A stretch of 64,000 bases of DNA from positions 109,285,120-109,349,119 of the forward strand of contig NC_039362.1 of the NCBI RefSeq assembly GCF_003573695.1, given 5' to 3'. The first letter of the stretch is position 1. Each line of letters opens with the position of its first letter. This stretch comes from Papaver somniferum. Its lineage: Eukaryota > Streptophyta > Magnoliopsida > Ranunculales > Papaveraceae. Shown here piece after piece: positions 47,151 through 57,674 of the stretch. Position numbers and translations under genes: made by a program. Below the pieces are notes generated by a model that did not search any database, had not been told where the DNA came from, and was given only the letters and a program-made list of their open reading frames with translations.

Positions 47151-47280
47151 TTAAGTCCCCTGCCTAGCACGCAATGGTTGCACTATTGTGGGGTAGGCAT
47201 TAGATGGTGACAAATAAAGATAAAAATTATGAGACAAAGCTAGATGTTACCAGGAGATATGGGTCGTCCTGTCCTTGGAG
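47151..47280 (-). other. Polypurine tract region of the nested Gypsy
   Basis: The minus strand reads AGGCAGGGGACTTAA directly before the 3' LTR start at 47150, in the expected position for plus-strand priming. The remaining bases show nothing. Confidence 0.5.
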
Positions 47281-47339
47281 CATGTCACGTTCAAGAGGCG
47301 TCCAGGTGAGCGAACGTTGAACAATCAATTTCTGAAAAA

Positions 47340-48068
47340 GATGTTGAAGCAGCTCCCAAAGAGAACGTTGATGTAGCTTCCGGAGCGAACGTCGAGGCAG
47401 GTCCCCGAGAGAGCGTTGAAGCAGCTTCTTATGGCGAGAGAGCTGAAACGCCTTCTTCTAGAAAGAGTTGAAGCGCCTTCTTCTAGATAGAGTTGAAGCG
47501 CCTTCTTCTAGAGAGAGAGATGAAACGCCTTCTTCTGGAGAGAGTGTTGAAGCGCCTTCCTGAGAGAGTGTTGAAGTGGCTTCTTCAGGAGAGAGCGTTG
47601 AAGCGCCTTCCTGAGAGAGCGTTGAAGTGGATTCTTCAGGAGAGAGCGTTGAAGCGCCTTCCTGAGAGAGCGTTGAAGTGGCTTCTTCTTCAGTTTGACT
47701 TCCCCTTGCGAATTACATGCTTCTTGATTGACCATCTCTCTTGTGTTGAAGAATTCCTTGACTGACGGCGAAGGAATTTCATGCTGAGCCTCAGTCCCCA
47801 AGCATGATTTATATGGTTCTATCTTGTATGATCGGTGGGTTTACCATAATAAAGATATTGCCATCTCGCCTCCATGACTCAATTACTTCTCCATGGGAAA
47901 ATAAAATATGCAGAAGTTCGGATTACCTCTGTCCGTAGTGGTTGTTGCTATGGTGAAGCTCGGGATTGGCAGTCTTCATATAGTGGTAAAGCTTGTCTCA
48001 TTATTAGAGGGAAAGCTAATGATGGAACCGATAGCTTCCTTGATGTTGCCTCATGGAATGAAAAATAG
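47340..48068 (+). other. Antisense repeat-containing ORF remnant in the Gypsy 3' region
   Basis: Read on the plus strand, opposite to pol, one frame gives runs of acidic VEA(A/P)S-type repeats: EAAPKENVDVASGANVEAG, then (ES)VEAPS and (ES)VEVASSG. The DNA unit is 51 bp (starts 47546, 47597, 47648), a multiple of three. The VEAPS frame is now broken by TGA codons in each unit; a shifted frame is open at 47493-47765 (90 codons). Downstream 47874-48068 is open and reads like protein (GKACLIIRGKANDGTDSFLD). It looks like a decayed antisense ORF of the kind known in some Tat elements. Confidence 0.45.
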
Positions 48069-48452
48069 GGAGACAGTCCCCTGCCCAAGAGTATCTACTG
48101 AGCCTTCGACTTGATAGACGTTGTCACGCTGGGTTCATGAGGCCGTCTTTACATATGCATTGTGTTTCACAGACGTCTGGGAATATCACTGGTCTTTGAC
48201 AATACGTCTGCTCTCTTGAGTATATCCTCGTCTTTGGACATCTTGGAATCATAATGATAGCGTGCTTGCATCTCTCTAAATTCACCATCTTTGAGATGGG
48301 CAGTGCTAACCAGTCATCAGTCACACTCATTTGCCATTATCATCTTTGGATCGTGTCTTTGAGGAGTAAGGAAGTTCCTTCATGCGAATGACTTAACTAA
48401 TAGGTTCTGCAAATATGATTAAGCTCTTTCATGGAGAATATGTATGTACCTC
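48069..48452 (-). other. Gypsy sequence between RT end and antisense ORF, no gene seen
   Basis: RNase H and integrase would be expected here but no trace was recognised, so a large internal deletion has probably removed them. Confidence 0.4.
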
Positions 48453-51014
48453 TTAAGTCTGACAGAGTGATTCGCCCAAGCTGCGGATTCTTTCTCGACA
48501 TGATGATGCAGACATCGTTATCTTCTTGAGGCTGCTCCCTTGAGGTGTTGGCTCCAGTAAATCTGAAGATGTCCCGGGCTCACTCTCGTCCGGGCTGACA
48601 TAATAGGCGAACCCTTTATGATGATTCGGAGATGACAATATTCGTTGAATCTTCTGAAACTCTTCCTGTTGTAGTGCGGTCCAGACGAAACTTGCTCCTT
48701 TCTTCAGCAAGGGGGTGAATGAAGCAACAAGCTGGGCTAAACCAGGTATAAAACGTCGAATGTAGTTCACCTTGCCCATGAAGCTTTGGAGTTCCTTCAC
48801 AGTTCGCGGAGTCAGCATCGTGAGGATAGCTTGGGTCTTGGATGGGTCCACTTTGATTCCCTCAGCAGTCACCTGGAATCCCGGAAATTTGCCTGAAGAA
48901 ACGCCGAAAACGCATTTCAAAGGATTCATCTTCAAATTGTATTCACGGCATCTTTCGAACACTTGTCGTAAGACTCCTGTGTGGGCCGCCCGAGCTTTTG
49001 ATTTGACTACTATATCATCCACGTAGTCTTCAACTTTCTTATGTATCATGTCGTGGAAGATTGTCGTCATAGCGCGCTGATACGTTGCACCGGCATTCTT
49101 TAAACCAAATGGCATTACAGTATGATAAAAATTTCCAAGAGGAGTTCGAAAAGATATCTTACGCGCGTCATGCTCATACATCTTTATCTGATTGTAGCCA
49201 CTATATCCATCCATGAAGGATAACACGCCGTGTCCGCTGGTGACATCCACTAACATGTCGATATTAGGTAGAGGAAAATCATATTTGGGGCAGCACCTGT
49301 TCAAGTCTCTGAAATCCATGCAGCACCTGATCTGTCCATTTTTCTTTTTTACCGGAACCACATTAGCCAAACAAGTCGGATGATGAATGGGTTTAATGAA
49401 GCCAGCAGCTAGCAACTTTTGAATTTCAGTCTTGATTTGCTCCACTACCTCGTGTCTGAATTTTCTCGGAGATTGTTTGACCGGTTTGGATCCAGGTATG
49501 ACATGTAGATGATGGGTGACCAATTTTTCATCTAAACCGAGAATTTCTTCATACGTCCAAGCGAATATGTCATGATATTCTTTGAGAAGTTGCCCGAGCT
49601 TCGTGCGTTCATCCGTGGACAAAGTTGAGATGACGGAGATAGGCCTGGGAGATTCTTCATTCCCGATATTAACGATTTCGAGCTCATCGGTTGTGGAGTT
49701 GGTGCCGTCTTGCAGCTGTCGTGAAGCATCCAGCACCTCTTCCTGTGGTTCATCGTTGTTGTAGCATTCCATTGAGCGGAGAAACTGGGTAACAGTCTCC
49801 CCTGCTAATTGCTAACATCGGCGTCGGTACACAGTTTTCCCTTTCTGATCATGGCTCTCCACAAAAGTTCGCTCCCTCTTAGTGTGAACGTGGGTCGCGG
49901 CTTCATCGGATGAAGAAGAACGCCTTGTCAGCAAAGATGCATCGTGGGACTTAGACCTCAATGATGCAAGTCGGTCCTCATCCTGGATTGACGCCCACGT
50001 GGGGAGTGGGATGCAATGAACTTTGTCTGATTCTTACCGCGGAGTTTCCCCTGGTTCAAACAATTCCACTCCACATATCGGTGCGTAAGGAGACAACGAT
50101 GCAGGAATACGAACGAATTCTTTATTCAGCATAGTCTTCAGGAACTGATGATACGTCGAAGGGAAAATCCTATTGTCATGAAGCCACGGTCTCCCTAGTA
50201 TCATATGGTAGTCCGACTCTTTTTCTATGACTTTAAATTTCACCTTTAATTGCATGGGCCCTACAGATAAATTCAGATTGACATACTCGTACGTGTTGGT
50301 TTGGTTTCCTTCAAAGTCTGTCATTGTGGTAGGCTGTCGCACGATCTTGCTTGGGCGAACCTTGGCCGTCCTGAGTGTTTTGAGAGTAATCACATTCGAA
50401 GACGCTCCCGTGTCGATGAGGGCCCTCTTGAACTCTGAATCCTTGATGCGTGCAGTAATGTGTAGGTCCCGGTTGTGGCCTTCTTCCACCATCATGTCTT
50501 CTTCTGTAAATGTAACATTATTCACATACATCTCTGGTGTTCTTGAGGCTTCTGAACGTAAAGGAGTCAAATGCACGTCCAGGGCTATCTGGTTGATTGC
50601 AGCAAACGTCTCCGCCCGCTGATTCTTTGAGAGGTGTAAAAGTTCGCATAAACTTTCTACTAGAGAAGCCGCTTCCTGATCCACCGTCCTCTGGTTCATA
50701 TTGAAACTATTGACTTGAGGAGGATCGTTGCGAGAATCAGTCCCTAGTGTAGAAATATCCGTCACAGGAGAACCGCTCATATCTGTTGTCATCTTGATGA
50801 GGAAATCAAGTATGTCGTTTATTGTTTCTTTGATCAGGTCCATGTTCTTCGTGTGAATCTCCTGCACCCGTGCTAACTCGATCAATGTTGGGATTCCTCC
50901 GGTTACACCATCAAATACACCATTGGAAAGAGGGGAATCTTCATTGGAGGAACTTCGACCAGGATTTGAAATTGTTGGGGGAGTCCTAAGACCAACCATT
51001 TTGAAATCAGCCAA
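48453..51014 (-). pseudogene. Gypsy gag remnant-protease-RT frame, truncated
   Basis: One frame runs from 51014 to 48453 with stops only near 50035 and 49815. The N-terminal part lacks the usual gag body and zinc knuckle, so gag has an internal deletion. The protease has an intact ALIDTGASSNVI active site and a DYHMILGRPWLHD segment. After the stops, the RT (49772-48453) includes HPTCLANVVPVKKKNGQIR, CMDFRDLNRCCPKYDFPLP, MPFGLKNAGATYQRAM and the catalytic box EDYVDDIVVKS. It then passes into the connection region (FMGKVNYIRRFIPGL) and turns out of frame soon after FQKIQRILSSP. The PR-RT order is that of Gypsy. It cannot be autonomous. Confidence 0.85.
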
Positions 51015-51062
51015 ATGTGATTGGGTATTGAAGAAATTGACTTCACAACCAAGAGATTAATC

Positions 51063-51079
51063 TCCCATTGTGGTCGCCA
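51063..51079 (-). other. Primer-binding site of the nested Gypsy
   Basis: The minus strand reads TGGCGACCACAATGGGA three bases inside the 5' LTR. TGGCGAC-type sites are common in plant Gypsy elements of the Tat group. Confidence 0.7.
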
Positions 51080-51081
51080 AT

Positions 51082-53833
51082 TGTTTATGGGTGAAAACTG
51101 TTTCTGCTGGTTTTGGTAAATTTGGGTGTGTGGATGAGAAACGAATCTAAACACTAAACAATCTATACAAGCTGGGCTAAACCAGGTATAAAACGTCGAA
51201 TGTAGTTCACCTTTCCCATGAAGCTTTGGAGTTCCTTCACAGTTCGCGGAGTCAGCATCGTGAGGATAGCTTGGGTCTTGGATGGGTCCACTTTGATTCC
51301 CTCAGCAGTCACCTGAAATCCCGGAAATTTGCCTGAAGAAACGCCGAAAACGCATTTCAAAGGATTCATCTTCAAATTGTATTCACGGGAGTGCTTTTGA
51401 TTCGAGAGATCAATCTATACAAGTCTGGCCTAAACTAAGAAATGGCCGTTCCAGACTTGCTTCGGTCACGAAGTGAAGGAGATGGGGTTGATCTTAGGGA
51501 GGGAAGCGAAGAAGGTGTTGAGATTGTGAAGGTGTTGGTTGTTTATGACTTGTATCAGAATGATGAACTGGCTTGCACAAATGTAAGCTATCAGTTCTGG
51601 GTGTTTTCAGAATACTATGACAACACTTGATTTTTTTCCCGTCTGTGTTGGAAATAGGTGAAGGACCTATTTATACAAGTCATTGAGCGCAACCCTCGTC
51701 TCTCGTAGGAGGTGGAGGAAGTTGAGTGATGGACTAGTGGGGTCGTGTAGGTGGTTACACGATCACGTCTTGGCCCACTTCCCTCATCCTCCTAACCGTC
51801 CATGCCTCCTGACACGTTCTTGTAAATGGGCGCGTTGCACGCCGCACGCTGTAAACCGCCAGACCAATACCCCAGTAAGTATCCCCAGTTTGTGACATGT
51901 TTGATATTTCGAGTGAGTGGGTCGAGCCGTGGAACCCGCTGCAGGAAATAGCACGTGGTACTATTCGGTTAAATAACTAAGTTATTTAAGAAATTGATAT
52001 TCATGAAATATCGTGTATGCTCGATGCATGTAATGCATTGAAAACAATCAATATGTATGAAGCATCGCTGTTTTAAAGCTTAATGGAGTAAGTCGCGGAT
52101 TAAGCGTCTTAAAATAGCAGCATGTTCAAACATCTTCAAGGGATCGTTCGAAGGCCGCATGGGCGGGCCATCCCTTGGCCGATCACTCCCTATGGTAGAG
52201 TGACGGACGGTGATCACCAAGGTGCCTCATTGGCAGCCTAGGCTGTCTGACCAAGCTGGCAAAGGTGGACGGACGAGATGATCTTCGGCACATATTTTCG
52301 ACCGTTGATGGTTTTTTAGGTTTTTAAAGAGGTGCGCAAACATCACTCTTTAGCTTGACCGAAATCAAGCATGGAAAACGCTTTTGGTGGGACCGACCGG
52401 GCATGCGTGTAGAGGGCCTGCCGGTGTGCATGTCCGTACCACTTTGTCTCATGAAGGTGCGATCTAGGCCATTCAAGTCGACTGGCAAAGATGAGTGGTC
52501 GTGATCGATTTGCGATAGAAATCCTTTGCCGCAAAGGATTTGGGAACCGTGTGATATGCCTCCTTTGGGCGTGCGTTTCGAGGCGCTCGACCATGGTTGG
52601 CCTAGGACGATTGGTCACACGCATAGGTGGGACCACGGTGATCACGTTGATACTCTTGGTACCTCTTAAGTCTATATCTACACCATCCGTTTAGGCTGGC
52701 AAAGATGGATGGACGCGATCGAACTCCGGCAGTTATGCAACGCCGAAAACCCTAATTAGGGTTTTAAAACAGTCACGTATGCGTGACTTTGGCTAAGCGG
52801 TTTGGAAGGCTATGCTCCTCCTTTGGGGAGACCGACCGTGCGGGGCCCATGTTGGGCCGACGGTGAACATATATGTACCTGTACGATGGTCTTAGGCGCG
52901 ATCGAAGCCATCCAAATATGCCGGCAAAGTTGGATGGTTGTGATCAATCCACGACCCTTTAAGCATCACACCAGCCTTACTTCGAGCAAGCGTTTTCTGC
53001 TCTATCGCTAGGCCGCAAGAGAGTCGATCGGGTAGGTGAGGAGTGGGCCCACTAATTTTCATATTAGCACTTCACCGATCAATTGCGGAACGATACAAGC
53101 CGTCCAACTAGGCTGGCGAAGTTGGACGGTCGCGATGTTTTTTGAGACTGTCTTTGGCAGTCTTTGCTCATGCGAGCCACTCCAAGGCAAAACGAACCAG
53201 ATCAACCACCCTACTTCAGGGCTGGCGTTCAATGAGTGTTTGGGAGTACAACATGTGTTCGACCGGCCAGGGCAAAAACGGGCCGGCTGGTGGTCATTAC
53301 GGTGATCGTCTGCTCCTGCTAGGGTTCGTCTAGGCTGGTTAAATTGCGCGACCAACTTGTGTGGTAGCGATCGTTTCTGAGACTGATATGGATAGTCCGT
53401 ATTTTCCTTAAGGAAAATAAATGCGTTCGATCGAGTTGAAAGTGCATCGATTTGAAATTCTCTTTGTCAGAGAATAGCATGTACGAGTATTTCGTGTATG
53501 TCTCAAAATTGGTACTTGGAAATTCATGTTACTCTGCTGAGAGTGAACACTCAGTCGTCATGTCATGCCAATAATGAGAGCTCGGCTAGGAACAACACAT
53601 GAAACACTAGGCTAACCGTGCATTAATTAATAATGCTAAAAATTCACAGAATATTTGGGATTGTTGCTACATGCACCATTTTGGGTGAATTTTGTGTATT
53701 TATTGAATTGCTTCTAATAAATAAAGTGAATAGGTACTCCTCACTTGTTAAACGGCTTTACCCTTTACAGGATGTCATCACATTAAATACTGGTTTTACA
53801 ATTTTAGCCCTGAACTAAAATCCACCATCAATA
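51082..53833 (-). repeat. 5' LTR of the nested Gypsy element, carrying an RT patch
   Basis: 2752 bp, about 210 bp longer than the 3' LTR because of the patch at 51167-51388. The TATA box (TATAAATAGG on the minus strand) is at 51675-51666, which puts the patch downstream of it, in R/U5. The same six-fold GCTGGCAAAGTTGGATGG phrase and the 20 bp palindrome (52746-52765) are present. Elsewhere it tracks the 3' LTR with only scattered differences. Confidence 0.88.
51167..51388 (-). repeat. Copy of the element's own RT gene inserted in its 5' LTR
   Basis: 222 bp match 48727-48948 with two differences, in the same orientation. It encodes the same residues around MNPLKCVFGVSSGKFPGF and FMGKVNYIRRFIPGLAQLV. 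At one junction ACAAG is shared by the LTR and the RT segment, at the other CACG(G), so microhomology joins both ends. A short stretch of LTR (ATCTATACAAG) is also out of order beside it. It is absent from the 3' LTR. Confidence 0.9.
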
Positions 53834-54218
53834 CCATGTCCAAACAAAATACCATCATAAATGATGTCCAATCTACCGTCTTCAATTTTAAAAGAATATC
53901 CAAAACTAAGAAGCGCAATAACTGAAAGTAAATTATGATGAATTCCAAGTACATAAAGCACATCGTGAAGTGTTAAAATGCGTCCAGAGCGCATATGAAG
54001 TTGATAAGTACCAACTTCCACAACTTCCTCACTTGAGCCATTGCCCATGTAGACTCTTTGTGTACCACATGAAAGACGTCGATAATTTACGAACCTCGCT
54101 CGATCTCGAGCTACATGTCTTGTTGTTCCCGTATTTACAATCCATTCAGGGAGAAAGTGAGCAACAAATACATGTGTATAAACACAAATGTTTACAGACT
54201 TGGGTGAAAAAGGTACCT
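53834..54218 (-). pseudogene. Copia protease with active-site loss
   Basis: It encodes FLPEWIVNTGTTRHVARDRA, then RVYMGNGSSEEVVEVGTY, then LHDVLYVLGIHHNLLSV, the typical layout of the Copia aspartic protease. The active-site triad D-T/S-G reads N-T-G here, so the catalytic Asp is lost. The frame runs up to the Gypsy insertion point. Confidence 0.8.
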
Positions 54219-54219
54219 T

Positions 54220-54692
54220 TTAAGGCTCAGTGCACTCACGACCAAAGCGTCCCTTGTTACCACAGTTGTAGCATTTCATTTTGGACTTATCCTTTTCACC
54301 AGCTCGCTTGCCACGACGACGCTTAGATGTCTTTTCTGCCTTGCTGACATCTTTTTGGATATTGTTCTTGCGCTTACCCTGTGGTTTGCGCTCACTTTGA
54401 GCATAAAAGACAACCACACGTGTTTCCTCTTGGCGCTCTGCCTCAAACTCAACGTGTCGATAGATATCAGAAAAATTCTTGATACTTTCATTATGAGTCA
54501 AAATTTGTTTCATATGCACCCAAGAATCAGGAAACGACCTTATCACAACTAAAAATTGTTGTTCATCAGTAAGAACATTCCCAGCAGATCTCAACTCACG
54601 GATCATAGACGACATCTCCCTAAGATGTCCAGTCATTGAATGCTTAGGATCATTCGGTAAACCTCAAATTTCAGCACTAAGCTGTGAAGTCT
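54220..54692 (-). pseudogene. Copia gag, N-terminus missing
   Basis: The open frame holds MTGHLREMSSMIRELRSAGN, LTDEQQFLVVIRSFPDSW and LTHNESIKNFSD, typical of the Copia gag (retrotran_gag family). A basic linker and a CCHC knuckle (CYNCGNKGRFGREC) follow. The frame extends a few residues beyond the ATG at 54636 before being cut at 54692 by the pol-less Gypsy-type element. Confidence 0.83.
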
Positions 54693-57462
54693 TGATAGGT
54701 GTCTAAAGCACCCAATTTTGTTAACAATTTCTCATGCTTTTCTTTTTAATCTTCTTGTATTTTTTTATATTACGTTTGTTTTTATTTCTTTTTAGGTATA
54801 ATGGCTTAATTCGTATAAAGGAAGAAAAAGGCGTCGAAATGGGACGTATCGGCTTACGCGCTTAAAGCTCATGTCAACAAATTGGAGACCATGGACATTG
54901 ACGACGAAACTGGAGCTAAGAGAAAATTTAATTCACTTTGTTGCGGTCAGAGAAATGCAAGGGCATGGACTTGAAATGGAGCTCGTGTGCCGGCAATATG
55001 AACCGGAGTTGCTGAGTCTGAGACTGTCTGAAGTCATTATGAAGTGGGCTTAACATTTGCTAAGTAGGTGCAGTGGGCCATTAACTGGTTAATGGACTTG
55101 ACCACAAGGGTGTTGCACGTGTGTGCTTGTAAAACAACTCAGAGAAATGATATTTAGGATTTCATTCGATAACCTTCATCAGCCAAGAAGAAAAGCCAAG
55201 CTCTCTCCGTCGGAGTCTGCTGTTACTGCTCTATCTGGCAGCCGTTATTCAAGCTTTGCCGGCAGATGAAACAAGGTTCCGATGGGTCTTCTCGGAGGTG
55301 TAGACAAACACCGAGCAGGTGGTATCAGTTCAGGAAAGAATGAGTTCTATTTGGATATTGTTTGAAGATTAGAAAATCCAGGGAAGAAGCTGATCTTGCT
55401 GCCATTGATTATTGTTGCTGAATAATGAAGAATAGGAAGCTTATAAGAGTCTGTTCAATCTCATACAGAATGGGTTAGCATCAAATTCGAATGAATCAGA
55501 CTTGGACAGGGATTGGCTGTGAAGTTCAGATGAGGAAATTTTGGTGTTGCCGTTGATTTGTTGTATATCGGCAATGAACTGAATGATTATATTTAAAATG
55601 TGTATCTGAATGATTAAGAGCCATGGTTTTGTGTTGAATCGCTAACAGGGAAGGAGATGGAATGATTTTAAGAATCAACAGCAAGTTTAATGTGTATCAC
55701 CAGCTTCTGGCATACGAGGTGTTTGTGAAAACCCCTGAGTAAACATAGTCTCAGTCACGACCAGTTCTCTTTAGTTATTTGCAGCTTCTAGCTGCGGTTC
55801 ATTGCTGAGTACATGGGTTAGTTCAGGGTCAAGTTCAACATTCGATTTAAACATAGAAATACACGGCACAAAGGGTGCAGTTTGAGTATTTGTATCTTGA
55901 GCCACATCTACAGGCTTGAGTCTTTGCTGTGGGTTCAGAGTTCAAGGTTTTCTCAGCGGTAGGACTTGATTTAGAAGTCAGATGGCCAAGGAAATTAGGT
56001 TGTACTTGGAATTGAGTTTCAATACGACAAGTCAGGGAAAGAAGTGTACGAGTTTGAGAAGTATTTGCCAAGTTTCCGAGCCAACAAGGTGTGTTTCCGA
56101 TGGTTTTCTGTGGTTCAATTGGTTAATGAATGGCCTAGATGTTGGCTGAGATTTGGAAATCTGGAGAGTTTGTGTGTATTAGCAAAGTGGGGCGTTTACC
56201 CGATTCGATTTTGCAGGGATCAGAAGTTATAAAAAGGAGGAGAAGAAAGTTACTGGAGGATCATCATATACCCCCTTGCGACTGCTTTCACAACCAACAG
56301 AGAGGAGCTCTCTGCTCCTCTCCAATCATCATCACCACCTGCATAATCATATACCGCCTGCATACTATTACCATCTGCATACCATCATCTCCATCCACCT
56401 GCATCTCCACCAACATCGTCTTCTCCATCACCTGCATACATCCCACCACCAACACCAGCAGCTATCCCATCATCACCAGTTCGCCAATCACCTTCACCTG
56501 TCAGCTGAAGCACAAGTACCTGGACCTGTCAAGCACCGAGCCAGCAACAAACTTTCCACTTCACAGCCACCATTCCACAGTTACCAGGCCACGGTTCCAT
56601 TACCACCAGCAGCGAGCTTCCTTGGTTCACTGCCATACTACCATCAGGCCATACACTCCACCAGTCCCCTTGCTGCTGTTACTTTGGTTTGCTTGTTTAG
56701 TTTCACATATTTTGTTGTTTCTGTGCCATGAACTCCAGTAGCTAATTGCATCCTGATTAGGGACGATTTTGATGTCCAAAACATGAATTCCAATTGATAT
56801 TTAAACTGCTTTGCTGTCTTGCAATTTATTTGTTATTGCTCATTCACTACTATGCTAAAAGTGTTTATGAATTTGTTTTTCAGTCGTTTAAGTTGCAAAT
56901 TGAATGGTTGATTGATAATTTGATTGCTAGTTAAGATCTCTTCGACCCGTAATTGTTTAGAGTTTCTTAATACAAGTAGCGCTATATGAATATTGACGAT
57001 GAGATTTTGTTAAATATTCGTATGTATTGAATGACACTAGTAGATGAGTCGAGCTTATGTATTTGTCACTAGGAATAGTCTATCTCACGGAACTTAATGC
57101 ATTTGTTTAAGTCACACCTAGATAGCGTACTTCTAAGAAACTTGATGAGTAGAATCCGGTAGTCGACTGCTTCCGTGTCCGGTGAATTAATGAGATTGCG
57201 GAATATTTGAGCGTACTAAATATTCTAGGGTTATTAGTAATTGGTGATTGCAGAAACATAGCTATATTGATAAGATTCATGTTTCCTGACTGAGAAAGAG
57301 TCTTTGATCATTTTCATCCTCATATTTGCATTATTCTTATTCAGAAATTGAATTGGCAACTTAGACTCAACTCTCCCTTAGGAACGAACCTGCTTGTCAT
57401 TGTACTACTAGTTAGTGTAAGAGAAGTAAGGAATTTATTTTTGTGAGTTCGACACCTCGTCA
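54693..57462 (+). repeat. 5' LTR of the LARD-like element
   Basis: It starts TGATAGGTGTC and ends GACACCTCGTCA. A TATA box (TATAAAAAGG) lies at 56228-56237. The leader that follows (about 56290-56560) is rich in CATCACCACC/CTGCATC and gives long but meaningless His/Pro/Ser ORFs in two frames. Confidence 0.88.
56228..56237 (+). promoter_or_regulatory. LTR TATA box
   Basis: TATAAAAAGG, conserved at 63758-63767 in the second LTR. It lies about 1.2 kb before the LTR end, as expected for the U3/R boundary. Confidence 0.65.
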
Positions 57463-57466
57463 AAAT

Positions 57467-57486
57467 TGGCATCGCTGCCGGGGAGC
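57467..57486 (+). other. Primer-binding site of the LARD-like element
   Basis: TGGCATCGCTGCCGGGGAGC, four bases after the LTR. It is one or two changes from the TGGCGCCGTTGCCGGGGA site common in plant Gypsy elements. Confidence 0.75.
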
Positions 57487-57674
57487 AGTCAATTTGAGTT
57501 GTTATTTAATTTTATGTTTTTGTATATAGTTTTTATTTTTTTTTGTTATTTTTTTTTATCTTTTACTAATTTATCTTTTTAGAATCCTATTTTTCAGGTA
57601 CAACAATTCTTCTTGCGTGTGCATAATTGGGAACAAGAGATAAGTCTTTAAACGAGTTGTGTGCATAATTTTTC

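Larger units (their letters stand above)
44608..53833 (-). mobile_element. Gypsy retrotransposon nested in Copia, probably Tat-like
   Basis: Minus-strand element of 9.2 kb flanked by CCATG (44603-44607 and 53834-53838). LTRs (44608-47150 and 51082-53833) have TGTTGATGG...CCATAAACA ends on the minus strand (the outer end of the 5' LTR is mutated to TATTG). Inside are the primer site, a gag remnant fused in frame to protease, and an RT. RNase H is cut short and integrase is missing. An antisense repeat ORF lies between pol and the 3' LTR; antisense or extra ORFs there are described for the Tat lineage (for example Retand), so Tat membership is a reasonable inference. Confidence 0.88.
40305..54692 (-). 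mobile_element. Copia retrotransposon, split by a nested Gypsy and cut at its gag end
   Basis: On the minus strand the order is gag (54692-54220), protease (54218-53834), then the Gypsy insertion (53833-44608), then integrase (44602-43600) and reverse transcriptase/RNase H (43600-41878). The gag-PR-IN-RT-RH order is diagnostic for Copia. The reading frame can be followed across the insertion: the last residues before it (FGHG) continue as YLSNNFFKLDL on the far side once one copy of the CCATG duplication is ignored. The gag start is missing because another element is inserted at 54693. Confidence 0.88.

Noticed and set aside
56139..56741. 200-codon and 151-codon ORFs rich in His, Ser and Pro
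   Set aside because: They overlap in different frames inside an LTR leader of CATCACC-type low-complexity sequence, with no domain.
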